A stretch of 64,000 nt of DNA from Chryseobacterium gleum (GTDB lineage: Bacteria > Bacteroidota > Bacteroidia > Flavobacteriales > Flavobacteriaceae): NCBI GenBank assembly GCA_945881885.1, contig CAMCVI010000001.1, forward strand, positions 186,001-250,000. Direction: 5' to 3'. The notes beneath the pieces were generated by a model. It ran no database searches. It was not told the origin of the DNA and saw nothing but the letters and a program-made list of their open reading frames with translations. The position numbers and the translations under genes are program-made. This document shows, piece by piece, positions 8,744-16,024 of the stretch. Within the stretch, counting starts at the first letter, position 1. Every line of letters begins with the position of its first letter.

Positions 8744-9562
8744 TTATTTTTGGCTTTTAAAATAATCAACAGCTTTTCTAACACTTCCATGCTCTTGTAA
8801 CAATTTTTCTCCAGTTTCATAAGATACAGAAATCTCGTCCATTATCATTTTTATACCTCTGTCAATTAATTTGTCATTACTCAATTGCATGTCTACCATT
8901 TTATTGCCTTTAACTTTTCCAAGGGCTATCATAGTGGCTGTAGAAATCATATTTAAAACTAATTTTTGGGCTGTTCCGGCTTTCATTCTGCTACTTCCAG
9001 TAACAAATTCTGGTCCTACAATTACATCAATAGGGTAATTTGCCGTTTGCGAAAGCGGACTATTTGCATTGCAACTGATACTTCCTGTGGTAATTCGGTT
9101 TTCATTACATTTTTGTAAACCACCAATAACATACGGAGTAGTTCCAGAAGCTGCAATACCGATAACTACGTCATTTTCATTAATATTCCATGCTTTTAAA
9201 TCTTTCCAAGCTTGGTTTTTATCGTCTTCAGCAAACTCAACAGCTTTTCTAATGGCAGTATCGCCACCTGCAATAATACCAATAACGGTATCAAAATCTA
9301 CGCCAAATGTTGGCGGACATTCACTTGCATCTACAACACCTAATCTGCCAGAAGTGCCAGCGCCAATATAAAATAAGCGGCCACCCATTTTCATTTTGGT
9401 GATAATTTGCGTTACTAAAATTTCAATTTGCGGTATTGCTTTTTCAACTGCAAACGGTACCGTTTTATCTTCATTATTGATATTAGTAAGCAATTCACGA
9501 ACAGACATTTTGTCTAAATAATCATATTTTGATGTTTGCTCTGTAGTTTTTATAAATGACAT
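8744..9562 (-). CDS. murQ: N-acetylmuramic acid 6-phosphate etherase
   Basis: MurQ cleaves the lactyl ether of MurNAc-6-phosphate to give GlcNAc-6-phosphate and D-lactate in peptidoglycan recycling. The start at 9562 (MSFIKTTEQTSKYD) is preferred over the ATG eight codons upstream, because family proteins begin at this point; this gives 272 residues. The SIS-domain phosphosugar site IGAGTSGRLGVVDASECPP and the motif SSRMKAGTAQKLVLNM are both intact. It is the first gene of a three-gene operon. No murP or anmK is in the window. A BadF-type kinase at 40635 could supply a phosphorylated amino sugar (inference). Confidence 0.94.
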   Translation of the reverse strand: MSFIKTTEQTSKYDYLDKMSVRELLTNINNEDKTVPFAVEKAIPQIEILVTQIITKMKMGGRLFYIGAGTSGRLGVVDASECPPTFGVDFDTVIGIIAGGDTAIRKAVEFAEDDKNQAWKDLKAWNINENDVVIGIAASGTTPYVIGGLQKCNENRITTGSISCNANSPLSQTANYPIDVIVGPEFVTGSSRMKAGTAQKLVLNMISTATMIALGKVKGNKMVDMQLSNDKLIDRGIKMIMDEISVSYETGEKLLQEHGSVRKAVDYFKSQK

Positions 9563-9666
9563 TGAAAACCTTTTAATGTTGCTCAAATATACAAAGTATT
9601 TATAAATTTAAAGAATGACGGCGGTAGTTTCTTGAATATTTTTATATTTGTTAAAAACTATATCTT

Positions 9667-10767
9667 TTGACTCAAAAATCTCACAGACTAAAAATTTGTT
9701 TTGTTACCGTTACGCTTTCAGATGGAGGTGCGGAACGCTGTGCAGCATTATTATCTAACTATTTTGATTCTCAAGATGTAGAAGTATACCATGTGGTTTT
9801 TTCTGGAAAAGTTGAATATGATTATTCAGGAAAACTTTTTCATTTAGAACATTTAAAAGATAAAAGAAACAGCTGGTGGAGCAGAAGTAAACGATTTTTT
9901 GCGTTGAAGCAATTTTTTGCCAACAATCATTTTGATTTTGTAATTGATTTTCGTGCCAAAGAGTTTTTTTTACAAGAAATGATTATTCATAATTTTGTGT
10001 ATCCTAAATTCATTCAAACTATCCACAGTTATAAACTTAAATCGTACCTACCAAATAATAAATTCTTAGCGAAATTATTATACAGAAATTGTCAGCAATT
10101 TGTAACTGTTTCGAAAGGAATTTATGAAAAAGTGATTAGTAATTATGATTTTTTGCCTACTAAATTAATTTATAATCCAATTGATTTTGAGATGATTTTG
10201 AATCAATCAAAACAAAATATTTCAGACGATTTTCAGTATATTTTATCTGCTGGAAGTATGAATAAAAACATAAAACAGTTTAACAAATTAATTGAATGTT
10301 ATGCTAAATCAATATTACCGTCTACAAATATAAAATTGATTATTTTGGGCGAAGGAAAACTAAAATGCAAATGGATAAAATTAGCAGAAAGTTTAAATTT
10401 ACAAGACATGATAATTTTTAAAGGCAACGTAAAAAACCCATTTCGATATTATAAAAATGCATTATTTACCATTTCAACTAGTAAATATGAAGGCATGCCA
10501 ATGGTTTTGTTAGAATCTTTAGCTTGTGGCACCCCAATAATTTCGTGGGATTATGCATCGGGTCCAAATGAGATAATTACTAACAAACAAAACGGATTAT
10601 TGATTGAAAATCAGCATACTGAAAAACTAATTGAAGCGATGAATCTGTTTGTATTGGATAATAATTTATATTTACATTGTAAAGAAAACGCGATATCAAG
10701 TGTGAAACAGTTTAGTTTGGAAACTATTGGTAACGAATGGTTAAACGTTTTTGATAAATTAAAATAA
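9667..10767 (+). CDS. Glycosyltransferase family 4 protein
   Basis: This 366-residue GT-B fold glycosyltransferase probably adds a sugar to a surface polysaccharide or glycan. The N-terminal FVTVTLSDGGAERCA loop is typical of GT4 acceptor domains. The C-terminal half carries ILGEGKLK and the nucleotide-sugar motif E-x7-E in YEGMPMVLLESLACGTPII. The start is taken as TTG at 9667, since no ATG lies nearby in frame and similarity begins at once. The next gene (FdtA-like) follows after one base, so the two are co-transcribed. Donor and acceptor cannot be told from the sequence. Confidence 0.88.
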   Translation: MTQKSHRLKICFVTVTLSDGGAERCAALLSNYFDSQDVEVYHVVFSGKVEYDYSGKLFHLEHLKDKRNSWWSRSKRFFALKQFFANNHFDFVIDFRAKEFFLQEMIIHNFVYPKFIQTIHSYKLKSYLPNNKFLAKLLYRNCQQFVTVSKGIYEKVISNYDFLPTKLIYNPIDFEMILNQSKQNISDDFQYILSAGSMNKNIKQFNKLIECYAKSILPSTNIKLIILGEGKLKCKWIKLAESLNLQDMIIFKGNVKNPFRYYKNALFTISTSKYEGMPMVLLESLACGTPIISWDYASGPNEIITNKQNGLLIENQHTEKLIEAMNLFVLDNNLYLHCKENAISSVKQFSLETIGNEWLNVFDKLK

Positions 10768-10768
10768 G

Positions 10769-11164
10769 ATGAATAACAAAATCATAGATATTCCGAAAAT
10801 AAACAATACAAAAGGTAATATTGGAGTTATAGAAAACGACACAATTCCTTTTGATATAAAGCGAGTGTATTATTTGTTTGACGTACCAAGTGGCGCCAAG
10901 CGTGGTGGTCATGCGCATAAAAAACTCAAACAAGTTTTAATTGCTATTTCTGGAAGTTTTGATGTGGTTTTAAAAAATGGAAAATCTAAAGAAATTATTA
11001 CGCTAAACAGACCAGACAAAGGTTTGCTAATTGAAAATAACATTTGGAGAGAATTAGAAAATTTTTCTTCAGGTTCTGTTTGTTTGGTTTTGGCTTCAGA
11101 AGTATTTTCTGAAGATGATTACATTAGAAGTTATAAGGAATATTTGAGTTTTTTAAATAATTAA
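10769..11164 (+). CDS. FdtA/QdtA-type dTDP-4-keto-6-deoxyhexose 3,4-ketoisomerase
   Basis: This 131-residue single cupin is of the WxcM-like/FdtA family. RVYYLFDVPSGAKRGGHAHKK (residues 27-47) contains the RGGHAHK block that forms the active site, and the length matches the 130-140 of the family. FdtA isomerises dTDP-4-keto-6-deoxyglucose on the way to dTDP-Fuc3NAc or dTDP-Qui3NAc. The transaminase and acetyltransferase partners (FdtB, FdtC) and rmlA/rmlB are not in this window, so the pathway must be completed elsewhere or the protein does something related. Which keto-sugar it makes (FdtA versus QdtA) cannot be decided here. Confidence 0.85.
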   Translation: MNNKIIDIPKINNTKGNIGVIENDTIPFDIKRVYYLFDVPSGAKRGGHAHKKLKQVLIAISGSFDVVLKNGKSKEIITLNRPDKGLLIENNIWRELENFSSGSVCLVLASEVFSEDDYIRSYKEYLSFLNN

Positions 11165-11238
11165 AGACAATAGCAACACGGATTTAGCAGATTGGTTTTA
11201 ATTTAAATTGCAGTTGGAGATTTATCGCAGATTTTAAA
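11165..11238. repeat. Possible degenerate intergenic repeat (CACGGATTTAGCAGATT / CGCAGATTTTAAA type)
   Basis: The 74-base gap between convergent genes contains CACGGATTTAGCAGATT and later CGCAGATTTTAAAC. It resembles the GCAGATTAAACTGATT words at 30246-30292. Such cagatt-rich words recur in flavobacterial spacers in my recollection, but only two copies are in this window. Confidence 0.35.
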
Positions 11239-12171
11239 CTAATAAGTACTCGTTTTTATTCCTATTTTTAATAAAAACAACTTCAATTTATCTATTAAAT
11301 AAAGTATAAAAATCGGCATTTTTAATAGTATATTTTGTTTCCAATTTAAGTTTCTTGAATCAATATTTGCAATCATTTTTTTCCAGCGTAAATCGTTATT
11401 TTTCTTTAAACGCTTTCCTAAAGCATACCTTTCAAAATCGAGATATTTTTTTAAATCCGAATTTGTTTTTGCCCAATTTTCGTAAATATCAAAATCTGGT
11501 ATGGTTTTATTATGTAATGAACTTTGTGTAAGTTGGTTTTCAGTTTGCATAAAATAACTCATTTGAACCGAGTTATGATAGGCTAATTTAAAATTATAAT
11601 TGGCTCTAATATTAAAATCTAAATCTTCTGAAAAACCAATATTTTCATTATAATAACCTATTTTTTCAAATACTTCTTTATGAAAACAAACGGAACCATG
11701 ATTATAAATACCTTGTTTAATATTTATTTTGAAAAAGTTGAGGTAACCCAAAAAATTTATAGGTAAAATTTCAGAACCATTGTGAGGTTTTTTAATTACT
11801 GATTCCCAAACTTCTTCATAATTTGTTCCAAAAATTCTCGCTTCTGGAAAGTTTTGAATCAATTGAAAGATACTTTCTAAGAAAGTTGGTTGCCATAAAT
11901 CATCTGCATCTAAAAATGTGATATAATTAGAATTTGCATTTTTAATTCCCGTATTTCTTGAAGCTGATAAGCCACAATTTTTTTCGTGAGTAAAGATTTG
12001 AACTTTATCTGATTCATATTTTGATGCAATTGTGGTGCTAGCATCAGTAGAACAATCGTTTATAATCAGCAAATTGAAATCTGTAAAAGTTTGATTAAGT
12101 ATGCTTTTTATAGCATTTTCAATGTACTTTTCTTTGTTGTAAAGCGGAATTATGACTGTGAAAAACGGCAT
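11239..12171 (-). CDS. Glycosyltransferase family 2 protein
   Basis: This GT-A fold enzyme of 310 residues begins FFTVIIPLYNKEKYIENAIKSI, followed by LLIINDCSTDAS, the standard GT2 nucleotide-sugar-binding start. FLDADDLW (about residues 91-98) holds the metal-binding DxD. The C terminus has a hydrophobic helix (NILLKMPIFILYLIDKL) that may associate with the membrane. It is the last gene of a minus-strand run (lytic transglycosylase, TauE/SafE, GT4, GT2) and starts one base after the stop of the upstream GT4. It probably takes part in surface polysaccharide or protein glycan synthesis; the sugar is unknown. Confidence 0.9.
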   Translation of the reverse strand: MPFFTVIIPLYNKEKYIENAIKSILNQTFTDFNLLIINDCSTDASTTIASKYESDKVQIFTHEKNCGLSASRNTGIKNANSNYITFLDADDLWQPTFLESIFQLIQNFPEARIFGTNYEEVWESVIKKPHNGSEILPINFLGYLNFFKINIKQGIYNHGSVCFHKEVFEKIGYYNENIGFSEDLDFNIRANYNFKLAYHNSVQMSYFMQTENQLTQSSLHNKTIPDFDIYENWAKTNSDLKKYLDFERYALGKRLKKNNDLRWKKMIANIDSRNLNWKQNILLKMPIFILYLIDKLKLFLLKIGIKTSTY

Positions 12172-12172
12172 C

Positions 12173-13273
12173 TTAATCAGTTAAAATATATTGGAATACT
12201 TCTTTCCAGTTGTGTAAATCTTTGCTCGTATCAAAAGGTGAAGTATTTCCTTGAAATATATGATTCCCTTCAACAAATTCGGTAATTAGTTTTGCTAAAT
12301 TGGAAGCACTGTTTTCATCAAAAAAAGAAACTTTTTGGTAATCTCCACAAGATTCTTTGGCATAAGGTAAATTAGCTAAAAACATTGGTTTATCGTATGC
12401 CTTTGCTTCTGAAATAGGCAAACCCCATGTTTCTATTTTTGATGGGAAAAGCAAACAATTCATGCCGTTGTACATGGAAAGCAATTGTTTTCTGTTTACT
12501 TTTCCATAAAATTGTACGTTTTCTAAACTGCTGTAATTTTTTATTAAAAATTGGGCGTATTTTTCTTTACTATCTTTAATGGTAGTGAAATGAAATTGTG
12601 TTTTTTCAGAAATGTTTTTAGGTAATAGTTTTATAGCTTCTAAAACAACTTCATGATTTTTATAGCTTCTTGGAAAACTTGGGTAAAAAAAGTGAATTTT
12701 ATTTGTTTCAAAATTGTATTTTTCAAAAGTAATTTCCTCAACATATTCTGGAATGGCAACTTTTAAATTTGTGATGTTAAAACGCTTTTCAAAAACCTCT
12801 TTTATCCAATGTTGTTGTACAAAAACAGTGTGGTTTTTTGAAATATTTATCTTAAATAAAAAATCGTAAAAAACAGAAAAAACACCAATTTTATAATCAA
12901 ACTTCCAGTCTTTCCATGTTGGTTTAAAAAGGGTAGTTGGGTGATGGCAATATACAAATTGCTTTTTGGCTATTACATTTGGTGTAGTGTCATGTAAAGA
13001 AAACCAAATATCTGGTTGTAACTTTTTGGATAGCTTTTTAAAATAAAAATATTCATAATACAAACGAAAATACCAGGATTTTTTTGAAAGAGGAACTTCA
13101 ATAATTTTAATATTTGAAAATTGAAATTTGGAGGCATCATGGACAAGCGCGATAACTTCAACTTTCTCTTTTTCAATGTATTTAGAAAGTTCTTGTAATG
13201 CATTATGAAGGACAGTAAAAATCCCACCTTCCACCATATTTATACCCGAAATTACAATTTTCTTACTTTTCAA
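12173..13273 (-). CDS. Glycosyltransferase (GT4/GT1, GT-B fold)
   Basis: The protein has 366 residues. The N terminus, IVISGINMVEGGIFTVLHNAL, has the glycine-rich acceptor-domain loop. The C-terminal motif FPSKIETWGLPISEAKAYDKP carries the E-x7-E pattern of GT4 retaining transferases. FYPSFPRSYKNHEVVLEAI marks the start of the donor domain. It lies 11 bases after tauE and one base before the GT2 gene on the same strand, so it is part of one transcription unit. Its substrate is not identifiable. Confidence 0.87.
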   Translation of the reverse strand: MKSKKIVISGINMVEGGIFTVLHNALQELSKYIEKEKVEVIALVHDASKFQFSNIKIIEVPLSKKSWYFRLYYEYFYFKKLSKKLQPDIWFSLHDTTPNVIAKKQFVYCHHPTTLFKPTWKDWKFDYKIGVFSVFYDFLFKINISKNHTVFVQQHWIKEVFEKRFNITNLKVAIPEYVEEITFEKYNFETNKIHFFYPSFPRSYKNHEVVLEAIKLLPKNISEKTQFHFTTIKDSKEKYAQFLIKNYSSLENVQFYGKVNRKQLLSMYNGMNCLLFPSKIETWGLPISEAKAYDKPMFLANLPYAKESCGDYQKVSFFDENSASNLAKLITEFVEGNHIFQGNTSPFDTSKDLHNWKEVFQYILTD

Positions 13274-13284
13274 TGTGTTTTAGA

Positions 13285-13665
13285 TTATTTGTCCATCAAC
13301 ATTTTTCCTGCAATAACTAGTAAAACTACAGCAAAAATTTTCTTCAACATTTTTTGATCTAATGTTAAGGCAAGTTTGCTTCCAAAAACACTTCCAACAA
13401 CAAAGAAAACTGCTATAACTGCTGCGTATTTTATGTTAATTTGGCCTTCTTTATAATAATTAAAAACCGCAACGGCTGTTACTGGTACTGCTAAAACGGC
13501 TAAACTTGTACCTTGTGCTTGGTGCTGATTAAAGCCAAAAAACATAACTAATAAAGGCACCATAATTATGCCGCCACCAACGCCGACTAATCCGCTTAGA
13601 ACGCCGGCTAAAATTCCAATAAGAATTAAAGAAACTATTATTTGTAAAGTCATTTTACTTTTCAT
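13285..13665 (-). CDS. Half-size TauE/SafE family permease
   Basis: The protein is 126 residues with four hydrophobic segments. GVLSGLVGVGGGIIMVPLL near residues 21-39 is the TauE/SafE repeat motif. Full TauE/SafE proteins are about 250 residues with two such repeats, so this is one half and would need to dimerise. Half-size versions are common in Bacteroidota, so this is probably not a truncation: the frame ends cleanly in MLMDK. The family exports sulfite, sulfoacetate and similar anions; the substrate here is unknown. The gene starts two bases after the stop of the lytic transglycosylase. Confidence 0.85.
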   Translation of the reverse strand: MKSKMTLQIIVSLILIGILAGVLSGLVGVGGGIIMVPLLVMFFGFNQHQAQGTSLAVLAVPVTAVAVFNYYKEGQINIKYAAVIAVFFVVGSVFGSKLALTLDQKMLKKIFAVVLLVIAGKMLMDK

Positions 13666-13667
13666 TT

Positions 13668-14555
13668 TTATTTATTATATCCCTCAATTGGAATTTCAAT
13701 TTCGTATGTTTTTTTAGTTGGATTATCTAATTTTTTATCACGCAACCATTGGTTATGCGTTTTTAAAATTTTATAGTTAATACCTTGACTTATAGCAAAT
13801 GTAGACAAATTTGTAATAGTTGAGTCTATCATTATTTTTTTTGTATTAATTTTTGGGTATAAGGCTTCTTTTGGAATTAAATAGCCATATTTTTCTGGAT
13901 TTTTCATAATTTCTTTTAAAGCTAAAATCCTAAAAATGTAACGCGAAGTTTCATCGGTTAACCACAAATTATAATAATCAGAAGTTTGTTGAAAAGTAAT
14001 GTGATTTTGCAATCCTGTAATTCCGCCATTATACGAAGCAGCGGCAACAGTCCAATTTCCAAATTTGTTTTTGGCCTTAATTAAATATTCACAAGCAGCT
14101 TGAGTAGATTTTTCAATATGATAACGTTCATCTACTTGTTCTGTTACTTCTAATTTACTTTCCTTAGCAGTTCCGGGCATAAATTGCCAAACACCTTTTG
14201 CACCGGATGGCGAAATAGCATTTATTAACCCACTTTCTATTACGGCTAAATATTTAAAATCATCTGGAACATTATATTTGGCTAATATTGGCTCAATAAT
14301 AGGAAAAACTTTATTAGCTCTTTTTATTAAAATGGCAGTTGAGGCATTTAGATTGATATTTACTAACATTTCTCTATCCAATCGTTCTTTAACATCTGCC
14401 TGATTTATAGGGACTTTTTCTCCACAAAAATCCATTTCACTAGGATAATCTACATGGTTTTTTTTCGGAACGTTTTGGTAAGAAGTAGCGTAAATTAAAA
14501 ACCCGCAAATTAAAAATATTGCGAATAAAAAAAATGTTTTATTAAGATGTTTCAT
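13668..14555 (-). CDS. Membrane-anchored lytic transglycosylase (SLT family)
   Basis: The protein is 295 residues with a hydrophobic N-terminal anchor or signal (residues 7-23). The transglycosylase domain has the catalytic glutamate E107 in YLAVIESGL, then SPSGAKGVWQFMPGTAKE and AAASYNGG, as in Slt70/MltD. It cleaves the glycan strands of peptidoglycan in the periplasm, forming 1,6-anhydro-MurNAc ends. There is no C-terminal LysM repeat, unlike MltD. It leads the minus-strand unit with tauE and two glycosyltransferase genes, a mixed envelope operon. Confidence 0.9.
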   Translation of the reverse strand: MKHLNKTFFLFAIFLICGFLIYATSYQNVPKKNHVDYPSEMDFCGEKVPINQADVKERLDREMLVNINLNASTAILIKRANKVFPIIEPILAKYNVPDDFKYLAVIESGLINAISPSGAKGVWQFMPGTAKESKLEVTEQVDERYHIEKSTQAACEYLIKAKNKFGNWTVAAASYNGGITGLQNHITFQQTSDYYNLWLTDETSRYIFRILALKEIMKNPEKYGYLIPKEALYPKINTKKIMIDSTITNLSTFAISQGINYKILKTHNQWLRDKKLDNPTKKTYEIEIPIEGYNK

Positions 14556-14613
14556 AAGTTATAAATTTAGTCATGTCCTTAAAAATTATAGTAATTTTAT
14601 ATGTTTTTTTCGT

Positions 14614-15273
14614 TTATTCTAATATTAAATTAGGTAAATTTTTGTTTAGCCATTTGTATTTTGTTACAATCATAATGTGAGTGCCTCCTTTAATAACAAT
14701 ACAATTTTTGATATTTGCAATTGGAAATACCATGTCTTCATCGCCGTGAATATGAACAACTTTTTCATCAGGAATACTTCTTTGCCAAAGTAAGACATTT
14801 TCAATTGCCCAATCTAAATATTTGGTTTGTTTCATAAATAAATATTTATTGTATAATTTCACTCGTTTAGCAAGTAGACCTCTGCCTTTTACATATCTTG
14901 ATAAATAATTTACTTGACCTAAAAGGCTCGTAGGTATAGCTTTATATAATTTTGTAGCTTTGGCTAATTTCATGTGTAAGGGCAATTCCTGGTTGCTTTT
15001 TACACTTGAAATGATAATGACTTTTTTCGTTTTAATGATTTCAGACATTTCTTGTACCATTATACCTCCGAAAGAAACACCAATTAGTACACAATTTTCA
15101 TGCAAAACCTTTTTACACATTCTTTTAGCGTAATTATGTATGGTTTCATTATAAATTGGCAAAATCCATTCTAAATAATGCACGTCAAATTGTTCTTTCG
15201 GTAATTTTATATTTTCGAATATTTCAACACTAGCCGCTAAACCAGGAACAAAGTAAACTTGAATTTTAGACAT
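14614..15273 (-). CDS. Alpha/beta hydrolase
   Basis: I place the start at 15273 (MSKIQVYFVPGLAAS), giving 219 residues. The in-frame extension to 15441 is Lys/Ile-rich and overlaps the promoter of the divergent gene. The nucleophile elbow is GVSFGG with S67, the acid is D178 or D180 in HGDEDMVFP, and the base is H199 in KGGTHIM, so the triad is complete. No signal peptide is present, so it is probably cytoplasmic. Esterase, lipase or thioesterase activity cannot be told apart from the sequence. Confidence 0.85.
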   Translation of the reverse strand: MSKIQVYFVPGLAASVEIFENIKLPKEQFDVHYLEWILPIYNETIHNYAKRMCKKVLHENCVLIGVSFGGIMVQEMSEIIKTKKVIIISSVKSNQELPLHMKLAKATKLYKAIPTSLLGQVNYLSRYVKGRGLLAKRVKLYNKYLFMKQTKYLDWAIENVLLWQRSIPDEKVVHIHGDEDMVFPIANIKNCIVIKGGTHIMIVTKYKWLNKNLPNLILE

Positions 15274-15392
15274 GGGTATGATTTTGTGCCTTAAAATTAT
15301 AATTTTAATTTTAATTGGGTTTGTTTTTTTTATATTAAATTTTAATTTTAGTAGTTTATTTTCTATAGTTATGATTTTCATTTGTTTACTAC

Positions 15393-15422
15393 TTGATTTG
15401 TCCTTATTTTTTTGTAAATTTG
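15393..15422 (+). promoter_or_regulatory. Bacteroidota-type promoter for the small GNAT gene
   Basis: TTG (15393-15395), 19 bases, then TAAATTTG (15415-15422), a full match to the Bacteroidota consensus. It gives a leader of about 45 bases before the ATG at 15474. Confidence 0.65.
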
Positions 15423-15473
15423 CAGACATTTTAACAAACAATTAAGATTTGTTAGTATTTAAAACCCAAATTT

Positions 15474-15764
15474 ATGCAAGTTGAGGAAATTAAAGACAAT
15501 AAATTGCTAAGACAATTTGAAACTAAAACCGACTGCGGACTTTTAACCATTGAATACGCCATTCAGGACCGAAAGATATTTTTAACAAAACTTTGTGCAA
15601 ATGAAAACGAGCATGAAGACAAAGTAAATCAATTTATTACTTCTGTTTTAGATATTGCTGAAGGACGCAAATTTAAAGTAGTTCCCACAAATATAAAAAT
15701 CGTATCTTTTTTTAGAAAAAATAAAAAATTTCAACAATTGTTGCCACCAGGAATTAAAATTTAA
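15474..15764 (+). CDS. Small GNAT-like N-acetyltransferase (YjdJ/Acetyltransf_CG type)
   Basis: This 96-residue protein resembles the minimal GNAT family of about 90 residues. LTIEYAIQDRKIFLTKL forms the central strands, and the EGRKFKVVPTNIKIVSFFRKNKKFQQLL tail matches the family pattern in which a short helix ends in a cysteine- or Ser/Phe-bearing loop before the last basic helix. The acceptor is unknown. It has its own promoter and a strong terminator at 15788, so it is transcribed separately from ppk1 downstream. Confidence 0.7.
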   Translation: MQVEEIKDNKLLRQFETKTDCGLLTIEYAIQDRKIFLTKLCANENEHEDKVNQFITSVLDIAEGRKFKVVPTNIKIVSFFRKNKKFQQLLPPGIKI

Positions 15765-15787
15765 TTCCAATTTATATAATAATTATT

Positions 15788-15818
15788 ACAGCATCAAAGC
15801 CAATTTGATGCTGTTTTT
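15788..15818 (+). terminator. Rho-independent terminator of the small GNAT gene
   Basis: ACAGCATCAAA (15788-15798) and TTTGATGCTGT (15804-15814) form a perfect 11-base-pair stem with a 5-base loop, followed by a T-run. Confidence 0.9.
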
Positions 15819-15910
15819 AGTTGTACATTATGTCCTGTATTATTTCTTACCAAAAGATTATTTGTTGGAATTAAAATGTTATATTATTGTCAATATTTGT
15901 TAATTAGTAT

Positions 15911-15940
15911 TGATAATTATGTGTTTATTCTTACATTTGA
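15911..15940 (+). promoter_or_regulatory. Bacteroidota-type promoter for ppk1-ppx
   Basis: TTG (15911-15913), 19 bases, then TACATTTG (15933-15940). The leader before the ppk1 ATG at 16025 would be close to 80 bases. No Pho-box-like direct repeat is obvious around it. Confidence 0.65.
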
Positions 15941-16024
15941 TTTTAATTTTTTGTAAATAAATAAATAATTTCACACATTTTAGACGCTATTTTATGTCTA
16001 AATAAAAAGAAGCAAATTTCAAGA

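Noticed and set aside
9667..13273. A complete capsule or O-antigen cluster
   Set aside because: Only three glycosyltransferases and one ketoisomerase are present in two opposing units; flippase, polymerase and nucleotide-sugar genes are missing.
13285..13665. Truncated TauE/SafE pseudogene
   Set aside because: Half-length versions with one repeat are normal in Bacteroidota, the frame is clean, and no remnant of a second half exists in the flanks.
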